From assembly GCA_038496445.1 (NCBI GenBank), contig JALMLS010000256.1:62001-126000 (forward strand): 64,000 nucleotides of DNA. The letters are read 5' to 3'. Positions 34,302-47,400 of this stretch are shown one piece after another (within the stretch, counting starts at the first letter, position 1; the number at the start of each line of letters is the position of its first letter). Made by a program: the position numbers and the translations under genes. Source of the DNA: Trichosphaerium sp. ATCC 40318. Lineage: Eukaryota > Discosea > Flabellinia > Trichosidae. Below the pieces are notes generated by a model that saw only the letters and a program-made list of their open reading frames with translations, did not search any database and had not been told where the DNA came from.

Positions 34302-35817
34302 TTATTGTACATTTTCTGAAGGAACTTCTGCTTTGTTTAGTTCTTCTTCTGTTAACTTTATTTGATACTGCTTTACCATCTCTAATGGAGGTACATAAGT
34401 ATCAATTGTTCTTTTCCAAAACTCTGGAGGTTGTCTATAAGCAGCATATATCAAACCAGTCGCAAGTCCGCCCTGTTTATTTTGGTAAGTATCCTCAAAC
34501 TTAAGTCTATTGTTTTTTTTCATACCAACCGCTCTGCGTGTCCATATCCAGTCCACATACCTGCTAATGCTAGTATATCGTACATTGATACCATAGCAAC
34601 TAGTGGACCAACTTCAAACATTGGATTATTTGCAATAGCATAGCCAGGATTAGCGTAAGTCAAAACACCTTTAAAACCAAATCAGAAAACCCAACTAGCC
34701 TTCACAATTTATGGTACCTAGCGTAGCGAAGATAGCCCCAGAAGCTCCAGATGATACTCTAGGGAAGTATTAAGATATATTTATAAGCTGTAGGCTTACG
34801 TTAAAGATGTAGTAGCGATTGCACGGAAGCTAGAAAAAAAAACACCCCAAGCACCTTTTGAGGAAAAAAAAGTTAGGAAGAAACCAGAGTTATTTTCGTA
34901 CCTCCACACGTGTACAAACATAATAATTCTTCTGGTTGTAGATAGAATGTTTGTATAACAGGCATCATGGATCCAAGCAACGCCATATTCAGGGCATAGT
35001 ATTTCCCTAAACAAAAATTTTTTAGGAAGAGTTTCAAATACTAAAGAAAAAACATACAATAAAACTGAACGTACAATCATTGTGATAGTAAGGGCTACAT
35101 AGCATTGATGATACTATTTTTAATGGCCTAGAGTTCCAAGGGTTATGTTGACATGTACGCCTAATCATTGGAGCAATTGCTTAGAGTAGGTGTGAGTAAT
35201 TTTCATTTTTGGTGTTTTATTTTTGTTTTCAGTTTAGAACGCACGTTTTGCGAAAGAAAGTGCGAAAAGCGCTGTATTTACGCCTATAATAGTGTTGAGG
35301 AGTATTTGATCTGTTAATTTAGCAAAATGAAACGCGTTTGGTTGCTATAACTGAAAATGAGCTCGTTTTAGTTTGTGATAGTCTAGCGCACGTCTTTTGT
35401 TGGTACAAAGCGTTTCCTAAAGTAAATGTCAAATGCGTTGTCACTCATTGTGCGTTTGAATGACGTACTTGTTCATTTTAAAGAGTGTAGTAACTGCGAC
35501 AGCTTTGGAGAAGTTTAGCAAGAATAAATAACGCAAACTGTACCTGCAATAGTAATTCCAGACGCACAAAGGAATCTAGGGCCTGCATGCTTGAGTATAG
35601 CTCTAAATCGTTGAAATGCTATTCGTAGTTGTTTGTTTAGCTAGAAATCATTGCGTCACATACCTATTGATGTTTTATTTCCTGTTGTGCTTGATTTGGC
35701 TGCGTTTGTACAATAACCATTCGTTGAGCCTAGTAATCGCTTCAAACCTCGCGAGACACGTAAATTATGCGCTTGATACAACCTGTCATGCCCTTGATCA
35801 AAATTGAAGCGTAGCAT
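34302..35817 (-). CDS. Mitochondrial rhomboid, PARL type, catalytic His replaced
   Basis: Start ATG at 35817 gives a basic leader with presequence character (MLRFNF...NLRVSRGLKRLLG). The rhomboid domain follows in short exons: LKHAGPRFLCASGITIA, YYALNMALLGSMMPVIQTFY, SSGASGAIFATLG, and NPMFEVGPLVAMVSMYDILA. SSGASGAIFATLG contains the GxSG serine near 34750. The last membrane segment reads GHAERLGGLATGLIYAAY. In PARL the matching motif is AH-L-G-G, with the catalytic His directly before Leu-Gly-Gly; here that residue is Arg (codon CGG near 34520). The nucleophile Ser is kept, but the dyad looks broken, so this may be a pseudoprotease. Ends SENVQ at 34302. Intron joins checked by frame at the GASG and GHAERL exons. 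Confidence 0.7.
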
Positions 35818-36181
35818 AGTACACTAAATGTTAACAATTTGACTTTGCTTTGGGCGCCAGCAGGCAAGCTGTTGGTTGTATTTATCCAATGTCAACTGTT
35901 GTTGACTTATTCAAACCATTACAATAGCTATGGTACACTAGGGAATGCGCTTACTGGCATAAAACGCATAAATCAGGTAGGCAACCGAGACACCATAAAA
36001 ACACGCGTTTCTTGACTTGTACTACCAACTACAGCAATTTTTATGCTGATTGCGCCTGTATTTCGTAATGCATGAGCTTACCTAGTTTTCTTACGTTCAT
36101 TTCTAGTCCAGTGTCTGCTAGACGGGTTAGAATAGTCAAAGCATCCACAAACGGGTCACTAAACAAATCTGCGAAGCTATA
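35818..36181. promoter_or_regulatory. Shared upstream region of rhomboid and NTPase genes
   Basis: 364 bp between two divergent starts, both of genes with mitochondrial presequences. A minus-strand open stretch near 36180-36090 (SFADLFSDPFVDALTILTRL) could be a 5' exon of another transcript but lacks a start. Co-regulation is inference from the head-to-head layout. Confidence 0.35.
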
Positions 36182-39100
36182 ATGATTTTATGGCGGGTTA
36201 GACGCGTTTTAAATGTTTCAAAGAGATATTCTCATGCTGTGGGCAGACGAAAATGTTCAACTGCTCGCGTATCTGAACCTGTTACAAAAGTGCATGCTAC
36301 ACGAAGCCGTTTGCAAAAAATCGTTTTTCAGTTCTATGGAAGACAACAAGAGCTTGGGAATATAAGGAAAAAATGGAAGTTTTCTTCACGGAACAATCTT
36401 AACGCTCTCTCCATACTTTACGGACCTTTTGGTACAATGATTTGACATTTGACATGTGTCAAAATGTCTTTGTAATTTACGACTCAAAAAAACCTTTTTT
36501 TTTTTGTTTTCTTTTCGTACCGTACCTAGCATTGTTTTTTTGCCAATTTAGCCAAATGACGTGTTTTAAAAAAAAAGAGACGTTGTGTTACGGTTGTTGT
36601 TTTGGCAGTGCATTTCGTTCCGAGTACAAGAAACTTCAAATAACTTTTTTTTTTAATATCTTTTCAAAGAATTTTAGCTATCGGTTCTGTTCACGTGCTC
36701 TGATCAGTTTATTTTATTGGCTCCAAATTACCGTATTTTCTTAGTATGTTAATCTTATTTATTCATTGTAGGTATTGGTAAATCATCGATTGCAAAAAAA
36801 TTCGGACATGAGTTTAGAAACAATCATAAAACTGCATTTGTTTATCACTTGAACTGGGTTAATATACACAAATCCAAGAGATTTCAAAAGCTATTAAGAA
36901 TGAATGTATCAAATATCAGTAGGATTGAGGATTACGTAAGTGCTATGAAAGGTCTACAACAGCCTTGGTTACTTATCGTATCAAACATGACTGATGGACC
37001 TGAATTATCAAGTTCTTTTTGGAAAGATTTCGTTGATATTAAAAACCCTCATCCAGGTACGAATAGAAAAAATATTGATTACTATCACAAGCATTTATAT
37101 ATATACAGGAATGGTTGTTGTCACATGCCAAGCTTTGACAAAAAGACCAAATAAAATTACAAAGGAAGCAAGGTACGAACCAATTAATTTATTTTTCACG
37201 TGATTTTTTTTTTCTCCATAACAAGAACGAGACTAATAACAACAATAAGAAAGAGTAAGAGCATGAAAGACCACCTACAAATACCTGCTAACATAAAGAA
37301 ATCAATGAAATCGCAGTATTGTTCTTTCATTGATGGCTTTACTGCTGGCGATGTGAAGAATTTCTTGAAAGCTCAAGGTTCGCCTAAAGAAATAACAGAA
37401 TGCTAACTTAACTGTCTTCAGGTGTTAAGTGTATGCTTAAATCAGAAATTGTACAATTAATCAACTCAACACAAGGACATCCACAACTTTTATCTCATCT
37501 CGCAACAATACTTAAGCCATATAAACTTGATGATGTTCAAAGTAGTGCGGCAATTGATAAGATATATACCGAGTTTGGTATGCAATGTCTTGTACTTTTC
37601 ACGTTAAACTAATGCCTTACCTACAGCCACATACGCTCGGGAAAACTCTAATACAATAGAACCTCAAATAACTCTGCTTAGTGAGGCTATAGGTGTACTT
37701 CCAAAAACAGAACAAAGTAAGAGAGTAAACCTTTCCTTAGTTATTTTTGGAATAACTTTTATTTATAGATGCACATCTAGCTGCTCAGTTTTCTGTGGAG
37801 CTTGTAAATACCATTTTTCCTCCTAATGAAGCAATTGGTATACTGAGTACTCTATTACAAGGAATGGAGAAAGACGGCGAGAGATTAATGGGTCATATGA
37901 TTTTACATGAATTTTCAAAAGCTGCATTGAACTCGGGAGACCCTAAAAGATTACACGAAGCGTATAAGCTCAGTTTTCAAGCTTCTCAAAGTCTTGCGAA
38001 ACATAAAGCTAATCTTACTTGGGAATTATTTTCATACGGGACGCTTACAGGATACATTTTGTTTCAAATGAATGAAATTGTTCAAGGAAGAAAAGGTCTT
38101 GATAGATCGTATAGAGAAGGCGCTCTTAGAATGCTTCAACATCCTACAAGAAGGGAAATATTTGAGTATATAAGATGGCATTCTCTATCTGCTGGTTGTG
38201 AACTTAAGTTAATTTATAATGGAGAGCTGTATGAAGAGGGAATGGCAACAAGTACGAAGCAGGTTTTTTCCAATTTTCTTCTTGTTTTTTTCTGTTTCCA
38301 TTTGGTGTTGTTCTTACACTATGTAGAAATACTTGAGATGCTTGATAAAGGATTAAATATGTCATATGATTTCTTTAAGACGAAACATACTACGTTATTC
38401 TGTATTACTAGTATCATGAGTGCATTAGCAGTTAAAAAGTTTCTTAATAATGACGCTATGGCAATACAAGCACTGAAGGAGGTGGTACCAATTTTAGACT
38501 CTCTGGAAGAAAAAAAATTGGTGTCTACTGCGCTTTTGAATCTGTCTTTGATTTACTGGGATAGTGGACAGTACAAAAAGTGTGAAAATACTTTAGTTAT
38601 GGTACGGTAAAGGTTGCTTATTTTTTTCAAGAAAAAAATCTAAAACGTATTCTCATTTTATTCTAACTCTTAGTTATAGTTATCAGAAAGAATTGAGGGA
38701 GGAGAAAAAGATTTATTACAACCAGATATTGAGGCATCAGCGATATGGCTAGCAGCTGTTACATACTTTGTGTACGACGGTCTCTTTTTTTTTTCTTTTT
38801 TTTTGATGGCGGATCTGACCTTTCTTTCTTCTCAGCCACTCACTTGAAAGCGGTGAAGTTTTAAAAATAAACAAGCTCAAAGCTGTAAAAGGAGCACACG
38901 TGGCTGCGAGACAATTGTTTGATTCACGAAGGTTATCAAGTGGTCATCCGCCATCACATGTTAAGTCAGTTATTAACATGGCTCAACTTATCCTACTTGA
39001 ATACATTGACACTAACGATAAAAAAATAATCGGGGAATTACTTGATCATTTTGATAAGTATGTAAAGCGTACAAAGTATTCTATTAGAGACTCTGGTGAA

Positions 39101-39472
39101 GATACCAGTGCGAACTATGCGGCTCAAATTGGAGATGCAACTGATATTCATGAAGATGAAGATTTGGCAGACCCTACTCGTACTTCTGATATTGTATCAT
39201 ATGTTAAGAACCTTAGTATAGATTTAAGGACCGCATTAAACAGTCCTAAAGGTGTACGTAACCTCATATAATCCTGCTTGAATCGAAAGCAACATTTTCT
39301 TATTTTTCCTTTTTCTGCTTTTTTTCTTATTTATCAAGAAACAACATTGGTGGGCACTTACTTATTTTCTTCTTTGTAGGTATTTAAAGTAAGAGAATTA
39401 AGCTTAGAATTATCTACAAAGACACGAAAAATGTTTGACTACATAGTCCCTGTTAACGATATAGAAATGTGA
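36182..39472 (+). CDS. Mitochondrial STAND/AAA-like P-loop NTPase with helical-repeat tail
   Basis: The ATG at 36182 opens a classic presequence rich in Arg and Ser with no acids for 30 residues (MILWRVRRVLNVSKRYSHAV...). FYGRQQELGNIRKKW precedes the Walker A GPFGIGKSSIAKKF at about residues 81-94, split by an unusually long intron (about 36431-36772). WLLIVSNMTD fits a Walker B/sensor strand and MVVVTCQALTKRP another core strand. This order (GRxxEL, P-loop, sensor) is that of STAND/archaeal-type ATPases. The second half is all helical with TPR-like spacing: HEAYKLSFQASQSLAKHKAN, MEKDGERLMGHMILHEF, LVSTALLNLSLIYWDSGQY. It ends DYIVPVNDIEM at 39472. No close family recognised; a regulatory or scaffold NTPase inside mitochondria is inferred. 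Confidence 0.65.
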
Positions 39473-39831
39473 TATTTTTTTCGAAAAAAGAATATTAACT
39501 AAACAATCCAATGACTACATCAATACTTATACGGTCCTAAATCCAACACATGTATTTATAAACCCATTTTTCTTCCTACAAGCAGAATATATTATTTATT
39601 TTTTTGAGTCAACACTAACGCTAGGTGGACGAGGCAAACATGTACTTACACTTCAGTATAGTTCTCAAGAAAAAAAGTTTGCTCTTCAATGCATTGCAAC
39701 TCGCTTTTCGCGAAGTTGAGGTTAAATAATAAGCTTTGTACTAGCTTGTAACATCATGATATGTTCCAAATCTACAATTCTCATTTCAGTGAAAAGAAGT
39801 CACTTTGTGTATTTTATTTACAACAGAACAA
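39473..39831. other. Intergenic, no gene seen
   Basis: 359 bp, AT-rich, containing the 3' flank of the NTPase gene and the presumed promoter of the following gene. No repeats or RNA seen. Confidence 0.45.
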
Positions 39832-41102
39832 ATGCAACAACTGTTCAACCGCATCCTAAACGCGTTTTCTACTACCCAATCCCAAGATAACGCTGTTGCA
39901 ACATCACAGCAGAGTAATAAGAAGGCTATAAGATACCCTAAGCTAATTATATTCAATTTATACCAAACCCTCATAAAGATACAAAACGACTTTCTAGATG
40001 AGAAATCAGTGCGTTCCTTTGCTTGCGTATGCAAAAAAGCATACAACGAGTATTTCAAGACAAGACTGTTCAGAGTACGCTGAAAAGGATCACTACAATA
40101 TAAATAGCGTTGTTTTTGACCGTTTGGTGGTAGGAGGTTATAAGTCGCGATCCTGCGATACAGAATATACCAACACACGACGGAATAAAGGGATTACGCA
40201 CTTTTACAGCGTCCAAGAAGGGTATTCTATACTGCCAAGGACCTAATAGCTCAATTGTTTCAATTGACTTGAATGACCTCACAAAAGCACCAGTGATCGT
40301 TTGTTTATTGGATTTACAGAAATGGGAATCTATCATACAAATTTATTTAACATGTGATCAGAAAAGCATCGTTGTTATGGCAAGCGTTATAAATATCGTC
40401 AACCTCGAGTCCGGAGATATCGAAACTCTGGTGCCTGTGATGGATGGAATCTCGTTAATACCTTCTGATCTTGAGCTAAGGATGCTACCGCATCCGAAGA
40501 AGAGCGAAGTACTTCTGTTGTTACGTCGAGATGGTATATTTGAGTTCAATATGGAGTCGAAGATTGTAAAGAAAATAATTCCTCTAGACTTGGATGTATC
40601 TGACTATGTTGACTTTGTCCTTCCTCTCAGTGATTCGAACAAAGCTGATTTTGCGTTTACAGTGATAGTAGGTGGAGGTGGATGCTATTTAGCAGAGTTA
40701 TACACGGTTAAACTTGAAGAAAATGAATGTAAACTTATTCCTAGTATTTTCTCAAATTATGAACACGAGTCCCTATGTAGGGTTTGTAATAGTACGAACA
40801 GTCATGGAGAAGAAACTATTATATTCAAACATGCATTGTATGTATATTTTTTAGTTGTTTAAACAATGAAGTTCCATTTTAAGTTAATCTTGTTGTTTAG
40901 ATATTGGACAGAATATAATGTTGATACTGGTAAATTCCGGCCTTTCAATTTGAAAGATAGCAGGTTCTCTGAAGAGCCCAGATTGGTAGAATGGAATGGT
41001 CGTGTATACGGGTTTACTTATTGTGGTTCTGTAGCATTAATGCCTAATATTGATCCTTATGTAACAGATAAACCAGAGACCTACCCGCCTTACATGCGGT
41101 AA
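39832..41102 (+). CDS. F-box-like protein with beta-propeller-like C-terminus
   Basis: Start ATG at 39832. Residues about 33-80 (YPKLIIFNLYQTLIKIQNDF, then DEKSVRSFACVCKKAYNEYF) look like a degenerate F-box, with the usual later Cys-x-x-Cys-Lys and aromatic residues. The first intron, 40078 to about 40136, restores the frame into REVISRDPAIQNIPTHDGIK. The rest is strand-rich with propeller-like blades: ILYCQGPNSSIVSIDL, IVVMASVINIVNLESGDIE, VLLLLRRDGIFEFNME, and a Gly-rich hairpin (VIVGGGGCYLAELYTVKLE). A second intron (about 40837-40900) leads to LYWTEYNVDTGKFRPFNL and the stop at 41100. F-box plus propeller proteins usually select substrates for SCF ubiquitin ligases; here that is inference from weak motifs. 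Confidence 0.55.
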
Positions 41103-41427
41103 ATAAACACTATAATTATGTACCTAGAACATGTTGCTTATTCAAACTCTGCTTGTCTTTTTTCCAGTAGGGTATTTTGTATTAGGTTGCTGAGCGTCAG
41201 TAAGGAACTAGGCCACTCACTGTGTTGTGCCTTTCTACTACAAGAAAAAAGGAAGAAATGTTGTATGTGTACACAGTGGATTTATATGTTTTTTTCTCTT
41301 TATTTTTGGAACATATGTGAATGTAACAGAAGCTTCACCTTTCCAGAACAGCAAATAGTCAAGAATTACAGAATCAGGTGCAATCGAATACTGTTTGCTT
41401 TCTAATAGTCTACTTTTCTGTTCTGTT
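41103..41427. other. Intergenic between converging genes
   Basis: 325 bp separating the F-box-like gene from the thioesterase gene. Open frames here are short and lack family features. Confidence 0.45.
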
Positions 41428-44400
41428 TTAAAGTGAAGCAATTGTTTTTTTTGAAATTGGAACCATCATAATGCAACGATTTGAAACAGAGCTATCTTTT
41501 CTGATAACCTGAAAACCGAATAAAGTAGATGTCTCTTTAATAACTCCTTCAATCTCAAACATCTCAATACGCACTGTATCGCCTATTGAAGAAAAGTTAC
41601 AAAAAAAAGATGAGAGAAAACTTACTGAGTTTAGTTTCGCCAACATAGTCAATAATAAATTCTGAAACATCATGTAAAGATACATGTCTTAGACTCTTAT
41701 AATTGAAGCCTCTGTTTCCACTTGCCATTGACTTTAAGTCTTCATACCATACCATGTATTGAGCGTGGTTGACATGGCCAAAAACATCAAGGTCCCATGT
41801 GTTAACTTTGTAGTCCTTAAAAACAACATCTATTTCAGGTTAGGTTATTTCACTTATTCTGTGGTGTCTAATATAGGGTTTTTAACAAATACATTGCCTT
41901 TGATTGAATAGGTTTGTGGAATTTCTATCACTTAAAACAAGAAGAAAACAAGAAATTCTTTCAAGTGTTTTACCTTTTGCTTTTTTTCTGAAGTTAGGAA
42001 TCAATTTCATTATATCTGGCGTTAGCATAAATTCATGAGAAGGCAGAGGATTATTCTTTCTTATCATTTCATAGTGACTTCGTGTTGCCTTGTCCAAAGG
42101 TATAGCATGTAATTTTGGATGCCTTGAAAATTTTTTGAGAAACTAAAACTAACAACTATCTTCAAGATGCTCCTCATAGAACAATCTGTAATACCTTGAA
42201 ACCATAACAAGGGTTGATCTACATTCAGCTATTATATCTTTTTCTGATGGCATCACTCCTTGTAATGCTATAGCAAGTGTACTTTAGAACAATATTAATC
42301 CAACTTTTGCTACAAGTTACCTTGTTTGTATTCGTTTGTGATTAAGCTTACTGTCACGTAAGAAGAATTCCCTACATATTGTATACTACTTAAAACATGC
42401 TTTAAATCGTGAATATCCTTTGGGTAATTCAATATCTAACAACAATCAGAAATCACCTTAACAAATCGAAAAAATATTATAATACAAATGTCACGTGAAG
42501 ATTGAAGTTACCCTGTGGACGTACTCTCTCCAACGAATTATTGTACTAAAAAAGCCAAATTTTCTGTCGATTACGACTTACGAACAAGTGTTGTCAAAAA
42601 GCAGCAAAATGTTGTTTATGAATGAAGATGTGGAACATTTCAAGCGTTTGGTTGGACTGAACAAGACTGTGAATATCGAAGGACACAATAGGCAACAACA
42701 ACAACAATGGCGAGTAGCAATCAAAACATTGGTGATACTGGTAAGTATTTAGGCGTAAGCCCATACTGGTATAAAATTGTTGTGGATGCAGCTCCACAAT
42801 TCCGTGAGTTTTCAAAAACAAAAGAGAAGGCAACCAAGCGGGATTTTGTTAATTTCCTGGCGGTTAACCTTGATCCCGACAAGAAAATTAAAGGGACACA
42901 GTTGTGGGATAAGATTATGGCGCAATCCAGAGATACTATACTGGAGATTTACGAACAGGTCGCTACAGATGTAGAGTTGAAAAAGTATCTGGACTGGATT
43001 AAAATAGGTACTACCTTTTTAAATATGTCCGGAAGGCATATGGAAAACCTCCAAAACATTTTTAAGCCTCAAACACCGAAAAAGAACTTTGTTTCAAAAA
43101 TAGTTTCATTGGTATCTCCGTCACGTGATAAAAATTTTCAAAATAATCAGGATGTACCTTCTTTTGATGACTCTGAAGTTGACGCTGCTTTAGCCGGAGT
43201 TTCCTCCGAAGACCTTACAATTCGCGAGGATCTGGATCTTTCTAGTCCAGAGCAGCTCCAACTGGTACAGAACCTAATTCAAGCGACAGAGGACTACCAG
43301 CGACAAACAGAAGTACTCAAACGGCAACTGGACGTGGTTCAGAAAGAAAATCAAGCTCTGAATGACGAGCTTAAACAACAACAAGCCTCAAAGGAACCGG
43401 AAGGCACGTGGACAAAAACCAAAAAAGATTTACAAATTTTGGAAAAAGCAAGAGAAATTTGTCTTTCTTATGCCTCTCGTGTAGGCTTGCAGAACTCTGC
43501 GACCACGGAGGTTACGGCTACACCGCCACGCCCTACACAAGGCATTCAGTCGGTACCAGACCAGGGTACAGCGACAGGAACAGGGCTACCTAACCCTTAT
43601 CAGTACCAAAACCAACAAGGTACTCCAAAAACAGATACTTTTTCTTTTGACAATGTTACAGCGCCGTACAATGGACTGATGGCAAAAACAACGCCTACAC
43701 CATTGGTTCAGGGTATTATGCCCTCAGATTTCACTGTGGTAAGTGCCGAAGAGGCAGCAGCACTTCGAAAAACTTTCACCAACTCTCCTTTGATTTGTGG
43801 AATTACGCGTTTTGGTATAAAAAACCCAGTTTATTTTCCAGAGTTTGTACAGTCTTTTAATGTCTTTGATAGCTCACCAGTGCTTTCACACAGGCCCTCC
43901 AAAGCCATTCCGATAACCAGCGACGCAGATCTGATTATGCGTCTTCGTTTGATCCTCCGCCAAGCAAACGTAGATATGACCAACAGTCTTATTTCGAAGA
44001 CTATGTTAGAGCACTATCAAAGATACCACAACCAAGTGCTAGCCCTATTGTCAATGTATACGCAGCAGCAGGTACTCATTTTTGATCGTGCAGTAAGAAA
44101 ATTCTGGGAACGATCTGATTCTCCATACTTGGTTCCTCAGTTGTACTTTAACATGTACCTAGGGCCGGTTCAACAACCCAACAATCAACCTAGAGGTCCA
44201 CCAAGGCCAAGACGGCAACAGCAACCTAGACGCCCTCCACTCACCAAGCAAGAAGTGATCGATGCTCAAGTTGGTAGCAGAAACAACCCTTGGAACATCA
44301 CCAATGATCACCTGGCCTGTATTCAAGCGAATTCATTGAGTAGTGATAACTGTCGCTTCTCCAGACGCCCAAATGGATGTTACCTAAAGCATGTGTGCTT

Positions 44401-47400
44401 CAGTTGTGGTATAAAAGAACATTGGCATAATACCTGTCCTAATCAAAGAAGGTGACAATCAAAATTAACGTTGCCTGTACTCAATAAACTTTCGTTCTCT
44501 TTCTCAGCAGCGTTAATGTCTAAAAAAGTTAAATTATGGTCCTCATTAATGAGTAAAGATAAGGATTGGGTGTGGTTGTCGGGGTGGATTACAATAGGTA
44601 TCTCTTTAGTTCCAGTAGGTACAGTGATTAAAGAAACAAGAGTAGAAAATTCTAAAACTTGCAATCAATGGAGCACTCTAGTAAGCAAAGATATAAACTT
44701 AGAGTTGTCTAGAGGCTGGATTTACAAGGCTAACAAGGTACGAAAATGTAACAAAATAGCAGCAATCCCAAAATATGATGACAAAGGACAATTCCGAAAT
44801 AAGATACGTAAAGTGGTTTGTTTAAATCTTCCTATTGGGACTTCAGTTAATGATCTATCTGAAACACCACAAAGTTTTACATTAACAGCTCTAAAAGAAG
44901 CTTTAACCTTTATTAGAAACAACAGTAATAGTGTCTTATGGTTAGGTAAAGAGGATATGTTTTCAGCATATCGAATGGTACCAGTAAACCCTAAACATCA
45001 TGATTTGATAGCGTTTGAATGGAAAGGAATATTATATAATATTATATAAGGATGGTAGGCTTCCCTTTGAATGGAATAGAGCACCAGAAGTATTTATTAG
45101 GTTGATGGCCATGATCTCTAGGTACTTGCGGTCAATAGGCTTTAGCTTTCATGTTGTTTACTTCGACGATTGGTTGATTATTGGAAGATCTAAAGAAGAA
45201 GTTAAAGTTGCAATGAAAATGCTAATGAAAATACTAGAAAATTTAGGTTTTGAAATGTCTAAAGATAAGTGTCAAGGTCCAACACAGTGCCTCACCTTTC
45301 TGGGCTATGAGATCAACACAGCCAAGCGTACGATTACTTTAACAGAGCGTAAAAGGACAAAAATTAAAAAATTGGTGGTTTGGTTTCTTCAGCAGAAGTC
45401 AGCGAAGTTAAGGAAGTGGCAACAACTTACTGGTACATTAAACTTTGCGGCTCAGGTTGTATATGGGGGACATACATACCTAAGAAGGATATATGACGGC
45501 TTAAGACACTATAGCAATAATGAACAGTGGGTACACAAGACAACAGCAATGCAAAAAGACTTAAAGTGGTGGCATGATATGATGGACCTATGGAATGGTA
45601 AGGCAATTTTACTATGTCCGTTACCATTATCAAAAGGTTTGTTTCAAACAGACGCTTCAAACATAGCAGCAGGCGCGTTTTTAAATGGTTCATGGCTTAT
45701 CCATGTCTTTACAAAAGAAGAAAAAAAATGGCATATCAATGTTAAGGAGATGTATGCGGTGTGGATGGCAATAAAAGAATGGAAACACTTATTTGCCAAT
45801 AAACTTATCAACAATTTATTAGTGGATAATACAGGAGTAGTTGCATCAGTCAACAGACTGGTAATGCGCAATTCCAGAGCTATGAAGATGATATACGATC
45901 TGCATAAATGGTCGGCAGCATTCGGATTCCGGCTTACTGCAACTTGGATTCCCTCAGAAGAAAATACCCTTGCTGACGCTTTAAGTAGACTGCAAACACA
46001 ACAATTTTATACCAAAGCAAATCAATTAGGCTTTTTTAATGTAACAGGACGTTTTATTAAATAAATTTATTTAGAATTCTTAACAGAAGTACAAAACAAA
46101 CGTATTAGAATCCTGCGAGAGGCCTATCCCAGAAGTACAAGCAATAATAGAATGTCAGCTATAAAAGCAGTAGTTATTGCACTGCTCAAGCTCAATATTC
46201 CACAAAGTCAATGGATGCCTTTGAGCTCTCAACACATGCAACTGGTAGTAGCATTGTGGGCAAAAGAATCAGCAGAGGAAGAGGGGTTAAAGCCTGACAC
46301 TATCCGCGTATACTTCTCACATTGGGCATGGCTTTCGAAAAGATTAGGTTATGCTGACCCAAGAGAAAATTGTGTATTATATCATGATATGTTAAGAGGC
46401 CTTAGAAGGAAGGTAGGAGATAGAGTAGACAGAAAACGACCTATGACAGCAGTGATGTTATTGAACATAAGAAAAAAAGTGGATTTGCGACAAAACAAGG
46501 ATCTGGTTTATTGGACAGCAGCATTAATGGCATTTTGGGGAATGCTAAGGATAGGTAACTTGGTTCCTCGTAAAGTAGCAGAATTTAGTGTCGATAGACA
46601 CGTATCAAGGTCCAACATAGAGTTTGACGGTGATACTTGGTGGTTTACACTTAGACAAACAAAAACAATTCGATTCCGTGAGAGAAAACACGTAATACCG
46701 TTTCTGGATATGGAAGGTCACCCTTTATGCCCTACAACAGCGATAAACAGACTAATTAAACAGGTCAAACCCATACAAGGAAAATCCCTGTTTAGACACA
46801 AGAACAACGGAAGATGGTCACAAATAACATACTCTAAATTTGTAAAATGGACCAAACTAATGGTTTCAAAGATGGTAAATAATACTAAAAAATATGCTGG
46901 ACACTCATACAGGCGTGGCGGAGCAACACATGCAGCTGCAGCAGGAGTTCCTAATGAATGGATAAAATATATTGGCGATTGGAGCTCAGATGCATATCAA
47001 ATATACATTGTAAAAAACAAAGAAGACAGATTAATAGCACCAAAATTAATGTTTCAATGGCTTAAACATGGCCTTGATCATACAGATCGCGCTGGGGAGG
47101 ATGGTCAACCTCAACCATGGCTAGAGGATTGACGTGGGTAGAATAAATCCGCTCGTGTGGCTACGCTAGAGCCACCAAAGACTGAGCGTCTTTCCTCCCA
47201 AGCGCGTCTCCCTTATATTGACAACGTTGTCCAATCTAATGAATGAAGATGTGGAACATTTCAAGCGTTTGGTTGGACTGAACAAGACTGTCAATATCGA
47301 AGGACACAATAGGCAACAACAACAACAATGGCGAGTAGCAATCAAAACATCCCCTCACCCTCCCTAAAATCCTTTTCTTTTTCTTGTAAAAATTTTTTCT

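Noticed and set aside
36442-36744. Separate small gene inside the NTPase gene
   Set aside because: This frame is T-rich and hydrophobic by composition and lies in the intron that splits the Walker A motif.
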